From an uncultured Clostridia bacterium (GTDB taxonomy: Bacteria; Bacillota; Clostridia; Oscillospirales; Oscillospiraceae), in the NCBI GenBank assembly GCA_946412355.1, contig CAMKGX010000005.1:1-64000 (forward strand): a stretch of 64,000 bases of DNA, read 5' to 3'. Each line of letters begins with the position of its first letter. The stretch's first letter is position 1. The notes beneath the pieces are model-generated. The model ran no database searches. It had not been told where the DNA came from and was given only the letters and a program-made list of their open reading frames with translations. Position numbers and translations under genes: made by a program. Shown in pieces: positions 53,899 to 63,128 of the stretch.

Positions 53899-54861
53899 TC
53901 AACGGTTCTTCTCCACGTCCTGCCAGTTGGCATTGTGAAGGATCTCCGCGTTCTCTCCAACGAATACCGAGCCCGCCTCCTGGTCGTCGGTGAGCTGATA
54001 CAGCATCCAGGCGGTCATGTAGCCATCCGAGCGCATCAGCATCTGCTCATGCTCGGCCCCGACAGCTCGTGCCCGGACCTTTGGCACGTCGTCCGCGATG
54101 CTGTCATAGTTTGCAATCAGTGCGGAAAGCGGAGAGACGCCGCCGTAGCTTGTTTCCGGATCATTGCCGGAATCGTCAGACTTGCCGGTACCGGCAGCCA
54201 TGAAATACGGGATCGCGACCTTGGACACGTCATACTCCCAACCCATGTTTTTGGCCAGTGTGGGATAGGCGGCACTCCCCGTAAACATAGCCTTGTATCG
54301 TGCGCCGTTTTCATAGTTCGTCACGGCGCAGATCGCACCGGCGCCGCCCTGGGAATAGCCGATAATGCCCATGCTGTCATAATCGATCTTACCGGAAAGG
54401 ACGCTGTCCGCAGGAATGCTCAGCATGAAATCCAGGGTAAGGGAGGCTGTTTCCCCGTTTCCGGTCTGTCCGTCCTCATTGCCGACTACGATAAAGCCCC
54501 AGCTGGCAAGCCGCGGGAAGAACGGCTCATAGGAGGCGGCAGGCGTACCGCTGGCGTTGACCACCAGAATCATCGGCCAGGTTTTTTCGCTGTCTTCCAA
54601 TTCCTTCGGATACCAGACGCGCACTTTTCCGATAGTCGCGTTTTCAGAGGCAAACTCTGTATAGGCAGTTTCAAAACTACCAAGCTGGGAATATTTCATT
54701 TCCAGTGCAGCATCAGATTTGAAGTTTTTGTAATAGCCCTCGACAATATCATTGTTCCCATCGCCGCTGGGCATCATGGACTTGATGTAATGGAACGCAG
54801 CGACGCCCAGCACAAGGAGTATCACCGCCAGAATCAACACAATTTTCAACACTTTCTTCAT
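53899..54861 (-). CDS. Membrane-anchored alpha/beta hydrolase (chlorophyllase/lipase-like)
   Basis: 320 aa. Seen: N-terminal membrane anchor (KIVLILAVILLVLGVAAF) without a lipobox, outward-facing body, WPMILVVNASGTPAASYEPF near 94 (oxyanion region), nucleophile elbow GIIGYSQGG near 164, acid region near 220 and His in GAEHEQM near 267. It resembles the large extracellular lipase/chlorophyllase-type hydrolases. Acts probably at the outer face of the membrane. Last gene of the minus-strand operon, 31 bases after GH94. Confidence 0.75.
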   Translation of the reverse strand: MKKVLKIVLILAVILLVLGVAAFHYIKSMMPSGDGNNDIVEGYYKNFKSDAALEMKYSQLGSFETAYTEFASENATIGKVRVWYPKELEDSEKTWPMILVVNASGTPAASYEPFFPRLASWGFIVVGNEDGQTGNGETASLTLDFMLSIPADSVLSGKIDYDSMGIIGYSQGGAGAICAVTNYENGARYKAMFTGSAAYPTLAKNMGWEYDVSKVAIPYFMAAGTGKSDDSGNDPETSYGGVSPLSALIANYDSIADDVPKVRARAVGAEHEQMLMRSDGYMTAWMLYQLTDDQEAGSVFVGENAEILHNANWQDVEKNR

Positions 54862-54892
54862 TTTGAACCCTTTCTGCGCTATTTCCTGTCTA

Positions 54893-57313
54893 TTATATTC
54901 CCATGGTCACCTGCACGCTTGCTTTCACCCGGCCGCTCAGAATGGATTCTGTCAGCAGAGGCCCGTTCTTCAAGTCGATTTTTTCGCCGGCAACACGTAT
55001 TTCTTTGACTCCATGCTGGACGTGATCGGGGTTTTCCACTTTGATTGTCAGCCGGCAGCCGCGAAAGCTGCGCTCCACGGTGAAGCCGTCCCAGTCCGCG
55101 GGGATCGAGGGATCGATCAGCAATCCTTTCAGCGTGGGGCGGATGCCCAGCAGGTACTGGGTCGCCACTACGTCCATCCACGCCGCCGTGCCGGTAACCT
55201 GGGAAACGCAGCCCCAGCCGAACTTCTCGTTGTCCTTGCCCAGCATGGTGGAGCAGTAGGCGTAGGCTTCCGCGTGATAGCGTTCCACGCCGACCTTTTT
55301 GATGACCTCATTCGGCATGATCTGCTTGTAGTATTTCCAGGCCCGATCGCCGCGCCCCAGCAGGGCTTCGGCCATGATGGCCCAGCAGTTGGCCTGGCAG
55401 AACACACCGCCGTTCTCGGAATACCCGGCGGGCAGACCGTTGACCATGGCTGCCTCCTTGCTGGGCCAGCCAGGATAGCCGGGGGTGTTGAGCAGCAGGC
55501 CCATGCCGGTGTCCAACTCCCGGGCGGCGCTGTCCATGGCCTCGATCTGATGCTCCCGGCAAGCGTCCGCGATCACCATCCAGCTTTGAGCGTTGAGCCA
55601 GATCCGGGCGTGCTCCTGGGTGTGGGTGCCGATGGGCTTTGCCTCGTCGTCCAGACCCCGCAGGAACCATGCGCCATCCCAAGCGTATGCCTCCAGCGCC
55701 TTTTCCTGCTTTTCAATGAGCGTGCGGAATTGATCCGCGCTCTCTCCGCGTGCCTCGGCCAGCTCTGCAAGCTGACGCAAAGCGAGAATATGCTGCTGGG
55801 AGACCATGATACTCTCGCCCTTCCCTTTGCGTCCAAAGGGGCCGAGATGATCGTTCCAATCGGAAAAGAGGATCAGCGGCAGGCCGTGTTTACCCAGGTG
55901 CTTTTCCGTGAAGTACACGCCCCGCAGCAGATGCTCCCACAGTGTGGCGGAGCCAACCGGCGTTACCAAATCCGTCCCAAGGAACGGGATCTCTTTGTCC
56001 AGAAAGCGCAGATCGCCGGTCTCCGCGGCAATGGCATAGGCCAGATACACCATCCAGATATGATCGTCCGAGCGGGTAATGTCCTGCGGCGGGCGTTTTT
56101 CTTCCGGCCAGGCGGTGTGTATGGCGTGGCCGTCCTCCAACTGTTGGGAGGCAAGATACCACAGCATCTCCGTTGCCCACTCCGGCTTGCGGTAGGCCTG
56201 GGCCAGCATGTCCTGGGCCGTGTCCCGGAAGCCGATGCCACGCACGCCGGAGGCGTCCGAACTGATGGAGCGGGAATAGCGGGCGGTCTGGACACACTGC
56301 AGCGGGTTCCAGGTGTTGATCATCCGCCGGGCGTCCGCATCGGGAATGTCGCACTGATACACGGCAAGATGCTCGTCCCACCAGCTCTGCAGCTTTGCAA
56401 ACTGCCGGTCTGCCGCGCCGTCTTTCCGGAGGGCGGTCAGCGTTTCTTTCGCGTCTGCCACAGCCTTGTCATAGTCGGACAGGGCCCCCTCGCTCACGCC
56501 GAGGAAGAAATGAAGCCGCTTCTCCTCGCCTTTGCCAAGAGAAACATGGGTGTGCAGCGCGCCGCAGGGCTCGCCGCCCTGCAGATTGGTATTGGAAAGG
56601 CGACCTTGCTCGATTTCAACGGGATTTCTCTCATCCCGGTAATTGCCGCAGAATACGTCCCGGTTACAGCAGAAGCTGTCGGTCTTCACATCCGAGCCGA
56701 AATATACCAGCGGGGACTCGTCCTTGCGCGGATGCATCCAGGCGGTGTAAGCATAGGTGATGGCCTGCAAGTCCTCGTCAAATACGGCGCGGGTGTTCCA
56801 CTTGAGATAGTAACCGAGGATGTTCTCCTCCCGTGCCAGAAACTGGCTGAGCTCCACATAGGTGAAGACATCGCATGAGATTTCCGCGCCGCTCTCATTC
56901 GTGAGCTTCAACTCCCACACCAGCGTGTCATAGTCCTGTGCCATAAAGAGCTTCAGCGTGGCGGTCAGACCGTCTTTTCCTGCCGTAAAGGTGGAGTATC
57001 CCGGCGCATGGCTGGCCTCACGGAAGTCTACCGGTGTCTCACAGGGCCGAAACGCGGGCGACCAGACCGTGCCATCGGCCATCCGGAGATACACATAGAA
57101 GCCCGGCGAGTCGATGGGCATATTGTAAAAGCGATAGCGCGTCAGACGGAACATCATCGGGGACAGCCACCAGGCCATGCCGCCGCCCGCCTGGGAGACG
57201 AAGGCGTGCATCCTGCCGTTGGACAGATAGTTGATCCACGGCGCGGGCAGATCAAAGCGGTCAAAGCGGATCTCCCGCCGTTCATCGTGAAACTGATAAG
57301 GCAGCTTATCCAT
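54893..57313 (-). CDS. GH94 family phosphorylase (cellobiose-phosphorylase-like)
   Basis: 806 aa. Seen: N-terminal beta-sandwich domain (FDRFDLPAPWINYLSNGRMHAF), helical linker, (alpha/alpha)6 barrel with RGIGFRDTAQDML near 349, TRSDDHIWMVYL near 412-423 (catalytic Asp region), SDWNDHLGPFGRKG near 484, and QANCWAIMAEALLGRGDRAWKYYKQIMPN near 636. The GH94 layout is clear, so the reaction is phosphorolysis of a beta-glucoside giving alpha-glucose 1-phosphate; the acceptor sugar is unknown. ATG 57313 is preceded by AAGGAG; an earlier TTG is not needed. The start overlaps the GH78 stop by 8 bases. The pairing of rhamnosidase then phosphorylase suggests stepwise attack on imported oligosaccharides. 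Confidence 0.85.
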   Translation of the reverse strand: MDKLPYQFHDERREIRFDRFDLPAPWINYLSNGRMHAFVSQAGGGMAWWLSPMMFRLTRYRFYNMPIDSPGFYVYLRMADGTVWSPAFRPCETPVDFREASHAPGYSTFTAGKDGLTATLKLFMAQDYDTLVWELKLTNESGAEISCDVFTYVELSQFLAREENILGYYLKWNTRAVFDEDLQAITYAYTAWMHPRKDESPLVYFGSDVKTDSFCCNRDVFCGNYRDERNPVEIEQGRLSNTNLQGGEPCGALHTHVSLGKGEEKRLHFFLGVSEGALSDYDKAVADAKETLTALRKDGAADRQFAKLQSWWDEHLAVYQCDIPDADARRMINTWNPLQCVQTARYSRSISSDASGVRGIGFRDTAQDMLAQAYRKPEWATEMLWYLASQQLEDGHAIHTAWPEEKRPPQDITRSDDHIWMVYLAYAIAAETGDLRFLDKEIPFLGTDLVTPVGSATLWEHLLRGVYFTEKHLGKHGLPLILFSDWNDHLGPFGRKGKGESIMVSQQHILALRQLAELAEARGESADQFRTLIEKQEKALEAYAWDGAWFLRGLDDEAKPIGTHTQEHARIWLNAQSWMVIADACREHQIEAMDSAARELDTGMGLLLNTPGYPGWPSKEAAMVNGLPAGYSENGGVFCQANCWAIMAEALLGRGDRAWKYYKQIMPNEVIKKVGVERYHAEAYAYCSTMLGKDNEKFGWGCVSQVTGTAAWMDVVATQYLLGIRPTLKGLLIDPSIPADWDGFTVERSFRGCRLTIKVENPDHVQHGVKEIRVAGEKIDLKNGPLLTESILSGRVKASVQVTMGI

Positions 57314-59636
57314 GGTATTCTCCTTCAAAGCGATAGGTTCCGGCGCGCAGCGTCTTTGTGCTGCCGTCCGGCAGGGTCAGGCGGGCCGTTGTTCCCTCCG
57401 GCACGGTGCAGGTATAGGCAAAACGCCTTCCCTCGCGTTCCCACCGGGAGCAGATCGTGCCGTACCGGGTCTTATAGCGGCCCTCCGCCCAAGTCAGGCT
57501 ACCGCCGATGACGGGCCGCAATTCAAATTCCTTGAATCCCGGCGCGTCAAAGGTCGGGCGGATGCCCGCCACGTATTCAAACAGGAACTGGCAGACCGCG
57601 CCAAAAGAGTAATGATTGAAGCTGTCACGAAACACATCCATGCCGTTCCAGTTCTCCAGCATGGTCGTCGCGCCCAGGGTGATGGGGTGCAGCCAGCCGG
57701 GAGCGGTGGTCTGCTCCAGGACACGGAAGGCTTCATCCGCCAGCCCGTTGTCGCAGAGGGTGGGCAGCAGATAAACGGTGGATAGAAAGCCGGTGTTCAG
57801 GTGGTAGTCGGCGGCTTCCAGTTCACGTTTCAGCTGAGCGATCACCAAAGGTTTCTTCGCTTCGCTGACCATATCCAGCGCCAGGGCGCGGATATACGCC
57901 GCCTGATGCCCCGGCTGGATCGTGCCGTCAGGGCCGATCAGGTACTTGTCATAGGCGGATTTGATTTTCTCGGAGAGCGCTGCATAGTGCGCTGCGTCCT
58001 CGTCTTTGCCGAGGATGCGCGCCATATGCGCGAGATTGTCGCAGCTCCGTTTGGTATAGGCTGTGGCCACCTCGGGCTTTCCGTATCTGGCCATGTGGGT
58101 CACATAGTCCGCCGCCGTGCCGCCCTTGGCAAAGAGCGCAATGACCTCCGGGTCGGGAGGCAGGGGCTCATTCCACTCGCCGTAGTGGAAGCGGGTGTCA
58201 TAGATGAGATCCCCGTCACCGTTTGCATACCAGGGCTTGTCCGCATACATCGGATTTTGTTCCTTCATACAGCGCAGGGAGAATTCCACCCACTTCTTCG
58301 CCGTGTCGTAGTGCTCTTCCAGGAACTCTTTATCGCCGTACATCAGGTACATCTGGTACGGGATCCACACGGCGGAATCGCCCCAGCCCACGCTGTCCTC
58401 GCCGATGTTGCCCTCACCGGAGGGCCCGGCCAGGGCCATGGCGGGATTGACCGCCTGCACCACTTTGAGCTCTTCCGGATTGTGTACGCTGGAGGTGGAG
58501 GGGAAGGTGATGCCGACTTTACCGGAGGCGTACTGCTCGATGGTCTGGTCTGGCAGCCACTTTTTGAAAAACTGCTGTACGTCCATGAAATACGCCGCCG
58601 TGCGGCAGTAGATCATGGCGTCGCCCGTCCAGGCGTTGCGCTCGCGGGTGGGGCAGTCCACCGGCACGTCCAGGAAGTTGCCCTTCTGGCTCCAGCGGGC
58701 GTTTTCCACCAGCTTATTGATGCGTTCATTGGAGCACTTGAAGTCTCCCGTCTCCCCCATGTCGGAGTAGACTGCGATGGCCTCGAAGTCCGCGTCCTCG
58801 ATGCCCTCCACAAGGGCATAGCGGAAGCCAAACACGGCAAAGTGCGGCGTGTATTCCTCCACCTCTGCGCCTTTGCAGATGTAGGTGATCTCCTGAAATT
58901 CCGCACGGCCGCCGTCACAGTTGGCGGTGGAGAAGCAGCCGTCCTTGTCCAGCCCTTCTCCATGCTTGAGGTGTACGGTCTGCCCGCGTTTGGTGCCCCG
59001 AAGGGTCATGTGGACATAGCCCGCGATGTTCTGCCCAAAGTCGATGACCAGGTTTCCGGCGGCGTCGCGCAGGGGTCTCCCGGGAAAGCGCTCCTTTTCC
59101 CGCACGGGGACGCTCTGGTTTTCGATCCGCTTGCCCTCGGTGTGTTCGGTGCAGAGGGCCGCCTTTTTCCAGCCGTGGGGCTCCACGCGGGCGTCGTAGC
59201 TTTCGCCCTTTTGCAGATCCGTCCGCAGGTTGGGACCGAGGCCGACCTCCCAGCTTTCGTCCGTGGAGAGCGTCTCCACGCTGCCATCAGCGTAAAGGAT
59301 CCTCAACTCGCCCCAGAGCGCCAGCGTATAGCCGAAGTTGTTATTCCAGCGCCACCAGCCGTCACCCACCGTCACGCACAGCTCGTTGTTGCCCTCTTTT
59401 AAGAGAGCGGTAACGTCATATTCCTGCACCTGGATGCGATAGTAGTAGCTGGTCAGCCCCGGCATGAACTTGTTCTCGGTAACAGGCACACCGTTCAGCT
59501 CCGCCTCATAAATGCCGTGGGCGGTCAGGCGCAAAAGGGCTTTTTCCACTACTTTATGGGCTTCAAAATGCCGCCGGAACACGGGCACAAGGTGCGTATT
59601 CCGGTTATCTCCCGGATGACAGATCCACTTTGCCAT
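57306..59636 (-). CDS. Alpha-L-rhamnosidase, GH78, short form (copy 4)
   Basis: 776 aa. Seen: lacks the first N-terminal domain (about 110 residues) found in copies 2 and 3 and starts directly at MAKWICHPGDNRNTHLVPVF; then LVIDFGQNIAGYVHM near 205, acidic block VPVDCPTRERNAWTGDAMIY near 327-346, and TTMLENWNG near 660, where the usual Trp before the conserved Glu is Leu. NHYSFGAVCQFLF follows. The frame runs back to 59678 but ATG 59636 has AAGGAGTTGAGCTG and overlaps the GH3 stop (TGATG). The changed motif may mean a different substrate, though both acidic sites remain. Confidence 0.88.
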   Translation of the reverse strand: MAKWICHPGDNRNTHLVPVFRRHFEAHKVVEKALLRLTAHGIYEAELNGVPVTENKFMPGLTSYYYRIQVQEYDVTALLKEGNNELCVTVGDGWWRWNNNFGYTLALWGELRILYADGSVETLSTDESWEVGLGPNLRTDLQKGESYDARVEPHGWKKAALCTEHTEGKRIENQSVPVREKERFPGRPLRDAAGNLVIDFGQNIAGYVHMTLRGTKRGQTVHLKHGEGLDKDGCFSTANCDGGRAEFQEITYICKGAEVEEYTPHFAVFGFRYALVEGIEDADFEAIAVYSDMGETGDFKCSNERINKLVENARWSQKGNFLDVPVDCPTRERNAWTGDAMIYCRTAAYFMDVQQFFKKWLPDQTIEQYASGKVGITFPSTSSVHNPEELKVVQAVNPAMALAGPSGEGNIGEDSVGWGDSAVWIPYQMYLMYGDKEFLEEHYDTAKKWVEFSLRCMKEQNPMYADKPWYANGDGDLIYDTRFHYGEWNEPLPPDPEVIALFAKGGTAADYVTHMARYGKPEVATAYTKRSCDNLAHMARILGKDEDAAHYAALSEKIKSAYDKYLIGPDGTIQPGHQAAYIRALALDMVSEAKKPLVIAQLKRELEAADYHLNTGFLSTVYLLPTLCDNGLADEAFRVLEQTTAPGWLHPITLGATTMLENWNGMDVFRDSFNHYSFGAVCQFLFEYVAGIRPTFDAPGFKEFELRPVIGGSLTWAEGRYKTRYGTICSRWEREGRRFAYTCTVPEGTTARLTLPDGSTKTLRAGTYRFEGEYHG

Positions 59637-62077
59637 CAGCTCAACTCCTTGGAAAGTGCCAGGATGCGTCCGGCGCACGCTTCCAGCTCGGCGCGGGTGA
59701 TCGTCCCGTCCTTTAAGCCTGTCAAAATGCCGTCCACATCTTCTTTGGTACCGGACATGATCAGATCGTTGCCCGCTTTGACGCAGAGCGCCGGGCTGGA
59801 TGCGCCGTAGACGCCCAGATTAAACTTGTCGTTGGTGGTGCCCCAGTCGGTCATGACGACGCCCTCAAAGCCCCACTCGCCCCGCAGCACCGTTGTGATC
59901 AAATCGCCGCGGTTTGCGGTATGGGTGCCGTTCAGCAGATTATAGGAAGTCATCAGTGCCTTGGGAGCAGCTTCCTTCACGCAGATCTCAAAGCCTTTCA
60001 AGTAGATCTCCCGCAGGGCCCGCTGGGACACCACGCTGTTGGAGCCGAAGCGGTTGGTCTCCTGGTTGTTGCAGGCAAAGTGCTTGATGGTGACGGCGCA
60101 CTTCTCGTGCTTCTGTACGCCGCGGGTCATCGCCGCCGCGGTTTTGCCGGAGAGCAGAGGATCCTCGGAATAGTATTCAAAGTTCCGGCCGCAGAGAGGA
60201 CTGCGATGGATGTTCAGCGCCGGTGCCAGCCAGACGTTGGCGCCGAAGAGCGCCATCTCCTCGCCCACCAGATCGCCGCAGGCCTCCACAACTGTCGGGT
60301 TCCAGGCCTGGGCCAGGGCCGTACCGATGGGAATCGCGGAAGCATAATGATACAGCACGGTGTTTGTTTTGGCTTTTTCCTCATTCTGCCGCAGCTTCAT
60401 GCGGATCAGCTGCTGGATCTCGGGCGGCAGGATGTTCAGGATGCTGTTAAAGGCGTCGGAATCCAGCCCCTCCTGGCCGTCCTCCGTTTCCATGTACCTG
60501 GTCGCCAGCCGCAGTCCCGCAGGGCCGTCGGCCATGACGATGGCGCCATAGCCCTTTTCGGCTACGACCGACGCGGTCTCACCCGCGCCGCCCGCCAGGC
60601 GGGAGGCGGAGTTGCCGATGATGGCCGCCATGCCCTCCGCTTCCGAGTGCTTACCGGCGCAGATCGTGGCCAGCTCCCGGTCAGAAAAAGCGGAAAGGTC
60701 CTCCAAACCGATCTTCTCCCGCGCAACGCGTTCCCGATCATAGTGCCCAATTTGGCCAAGGGAGGCTGCGGAAACCGGGATGCGCGGCAGGTCGCCGGGG
60801 ATCTCGCGTGTGATCTGCGGCTTCCAGTCGTCAAAATCCGCCTCACCGCCGGAATGGCTGAGAGTCGCGGAAGCGGCATCCCCGTCCAGAGACACGATCC
60901 CGACGGCTGTCCCGCCGAGGGAGAACAGATACTCTCCCCGTTCCAGCAGCCAGCAGTTGTTTTCCATGTCCCAGCTGGCCAAGTTTTCCAGCGGAAGCTT
61001 CAGCATAAGCGTCTCGCTCTCGCCGGGAGCCAGTTCTTTCGTCTTGGCATAAGCGCCAAGCTCCCGCAGAGGCTTTTTCAGCTTGCCGTCCGGTGCGGAA
61101 AGATACAGCTGCGCGGTCTCTTTTCCGGGGAAGCGGCCGGTGTTGCGGATCGTCGCCTCTGCGGTCACGATCCCGTTTTCCACCGCAAAGCAGGTACAAT
61201 CCGTCTCGAATTCCGTATAGCTCAGACCATAGCCGAAGGGGAAGATCGGCTTGACGGGCGCCGCGTCATAGTAGCGATAGCCCACGAACACACCTTCCTT
61301 GTAGCGGGTATCGTCCCGCTGGGCAAAGTCTCCGATGGTGGGAAGATCTTCGGCCCTGGCCCAGGTGGTGGTGAGCTTGCCGGAGGGGCTGGCTTTCCCC
61401 AGCAACACGTCCGCAAAGGCGTCCCCCGTGACGCTGCCCAGCTGGCTTAACAGCAGAACGTTTTCCACCTTGTCCAGCACCGGCGAGAGATCCACCGGGC
61501 CGCCCACATTCAGCACCAGCAGGAATTTCCTGTACTGCTCCGCGCAGCGCAGAATGTCCCGCTTCTCATCCTCCGTGAGCAGATAGTCGCCCTCGCCTCC
61601 GGGACGGTCCGCCCCCTCACCGGAGTTGCGGGCAAGCACGTAAACGCAGACCTCGCCCTTGCCGTCAAGGGGAAGCGCGTAGCGGGGCTCCGGAGGCGTC
61701 CGCCCCATGCCGACGAGAAAGACGGATTTGCCAAGCTCCTTGGCCTCCCGGGCGATCCCCTCATAAAAGCCCTTGATGGACTCGTCCCGGATGGCCTTAT
61801 AGCCGTCCATCCACGCCTTTGTGGTAACGGTAAAGCCGGCATTTTCCAAGCCTTCTTCCACGCTGACAGTATGGCGCACGTTCACATCACCGCTGCCGGT
61901 GCCGCCCTTGATGGTCTCCCGCGCGCCCGCGCCGTAAAGGGCGATCTCGCAGGGGGAAGAAAGTGGGAAATCTCCGTTCTTTTTCAGCAGCACCATGCAC
62001 TCCGGCGCAAGGGAGCGAAGCGTCGCCAGATGCTCTTTTTCAAACGCCTGTACTTCAGGAGAATCGATTCTGACCAT
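59636..62077 (-). CDS. Glycoside hydrolase family 3, circularly permuted domain order (second copy)
   Basis: 813 aa. Seen: alpha/beta domain first (PECMVLLKKNGDFPLSSPC near 24; GADRPGGEGDYLLTEDEKRD), then a fibronectin-III-like region (FPGKETAQLYLSAPDG), then the TIM barrel (ADGPAGLRLATRY; KHFACNNQETNRFGSNS) and nucleophile Asp in VVMTDWGTTN near residue 750. Same layout as 25382-27706 but diverged. No signal peptide. GGAGGG precedes the ATG, 5 bases after the esterase stop. Expected activity beta-glucosidase or beta-xylosidase type. Confidence 0.88.
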   Translation of the reverse strand: MVRIDSPEVQAFEKEHLATLRSLAPECMVLLKKNGDFPLSSPCEIALYGAGARETIKGGTGSGDVNVRHTVSVEEGLENAGFTVTTKAWMDGYKAIRDESIKGFYEGIAREAKELGKSVFLVGMGRTPPEPRYALPLDGKGEVCVYVLARNSGEGADRPGGEGDYLLTEDEKRDILRCAEQYRKFLLVLNVGGPVDLSPVLDKVENVLLLSQLGSVTGDAFADVLLGKASPSGKLTTTWARAEDLPTIGDFAQRDDTRYKEGVFVGYRYYDAAPVKPIFPFGYGLSYTEFETDCTCFAVENGIVTAEATIRNTGRFPGKETAQLYLSAPDGKLKKPLRELGAYAKTKELAPGESETLMLKLPLENLASWDMENNCWLLERGEYLFSLGGTAVGIVSLDGDAASATLSHSGGEADFDDWKPQITREIPGDLPRIPVSAASLGQIGHYDRERVAREKIGLEDLSAFSDRELATICAGKHSEAEGMAAIIGNSASRLAGGAGETASVVAEKGYGAIVMADGPAGLRLATRYMETEDGQEGLDSDAFNSILNILPPEIQQLIRMKLRQNEEKAKTNTVLYHYASAIPIGTALAQAWNPTVVEACGDLVGEEMALFGANVWLAPALNIHRSPLCGRNFEYYSEDPLLSGKTAAAMTRGVQKHEKCAVTIKHFACNNQETNRFGSNSVVSQRALREIYLKGFEICVKEAAPKALMTSYNLLNGTHTANRGDLITTVLRGEWGFEGVVMTDWGTTNDKFNLGVYGASSPALCVKAGNDLIMSGTKEDVDGILTGLKDGTITRAELEACAGRILALSKELS

Positions 62078-62082
62078 GTTCG

Positions 62083-63114
62083 TTAACCCTCCAGATCGTT
62101 GACCATCTGATGCAGCGCTTTGTCAATCTCCGTGATCGCCGACCCGGGAATCTGCACCATTTCCATGATCTCCCGGGCAGTGTTGTTGCCCACAGCCGCC
62201 ATCAGTCCCTCCACCGAGAACTGCCGGGCTTTGGCGACGGCCTCGATGGCCGCAAACAGGGGGGCCAGGACGGCCTTCGCCTCCTCGCTCTGTCTGCGCA
62301 GGTGGGAGAGCGTGCAGTCCACGCTGAACACCGGCGCGAAATTGCCGTTCATGGAGATCGCGCTCACCGGTTCGGTGAAGCCGCCGCGCTTCAGCTTCCC
62401 CATGACCTCGCCCAGCCACTGGATGCTGTCCGGCACCCAGCGGGGCAGGCGCGGGCAGACGGAATTGGTGTTGATCCAATCCTCGCCGGTGGAGAAGCCG
62501 TGTCCGCCGTAGGAATAGATATGGCTCTCAAAAGCCACGCCCTTTTCCGCCAGCGCCAGCTCCATGCGGAGCGTGTTGGAAATGTCCACGGTGCGGTCGT
62601 CCCGCGCCGCGGCAAAGAAGCAGGGGCAGGTCTCCGCCGTGACATGCTCATGGGGATAAGGCATCCCCGGCTGGCACATATCGCAGATGTCCTTGAGGAT
62701 CGCCGGATAGACAAGCACCGCGGCGGCGGGCTTATGCTCTGCCACAGTCGCGGCGCAGGCCGCCAGATGACCGCCCGCGGAGAAACCGACCACGGCGATC
62801 TTTGTCTTGTCCAGATGCCACTCGTCCGCCCGCTCCTCCATGAGCGCCATGGCCTGCTCGTAGTCCTCCAGCGGCAGCGGCCACTTGCCCTTGGGCGTGC
62901 AGGTGTAGCGGAGAACGAAAGCCTGGTATCCCGCCTTGAGATAGGCCGCGGCCACGGGATCGGCCTCCCGGTCGGAGCACATGGCATACCCGCCGCCGGG
63001 AATCACCACCATGGCGGGCCGCTTGGAAAAGCCAAATTCGCCATCCACTTCCTGAATGTAGGCAGTCAGAGAAACGCCTCTTTTATCATTCAAAATGATT
63101 TCTTGCGCTTTCAT
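62083..63114 (-). CDS. Alpha/beta-hydrolase esterase with C-terminal helical tail (paralogue B)
   Basis: 343 aa. Seen: VVIPGGGYAMCSDREADPVA near residue 37-56, nucleophile elbow GFSAGGHLAACAA near 114, and His in YSYGGHGFS near 205; very similar to 9536-10543 through residue 240. The C-terminal 100 residues (NGNFAPVFSVDCTLSHLRRQ onward) form a helical tail as in paralogue A. Likely sugar acetylesterase. AAAGGAG precedes the ATG. It follows the pectinacetylesterase-like gene by 14 bases. Confidence 0.85.
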   Translation of the reverse strand: MKAQEIILNDKRGVSLTAYIQEVDGEFGFSKRPAMVVIPGGGYAMCSDREADPVAAAYLKAGYQAFVLRYTCTPKGKWPLPLEDYEQAMALMEERADEWHLDKTKIAVVGFSAGGHLAACAATVAEHKPAAAVLVYPAILKDICDMCQPGMPYPHEHVTAETCPCFFAAARDDRTVDISNTLRMELALAEKGVAFESHIYSYGGHGFSTGEDWINTNSVCPRLPRWVPDSIQWLGEVMGKLKRGGFTEPVSAISMNGNFAPVFSVDCTLSHLRRQSEEAKAVLAPLFAAIEAVAKARQFSVEGLMAAVGNNTAREIMEMVQIPGSAITEIDKALHQMVNDLEG

Positions 63115-63128
63115 GTCTCAATCTCCTT

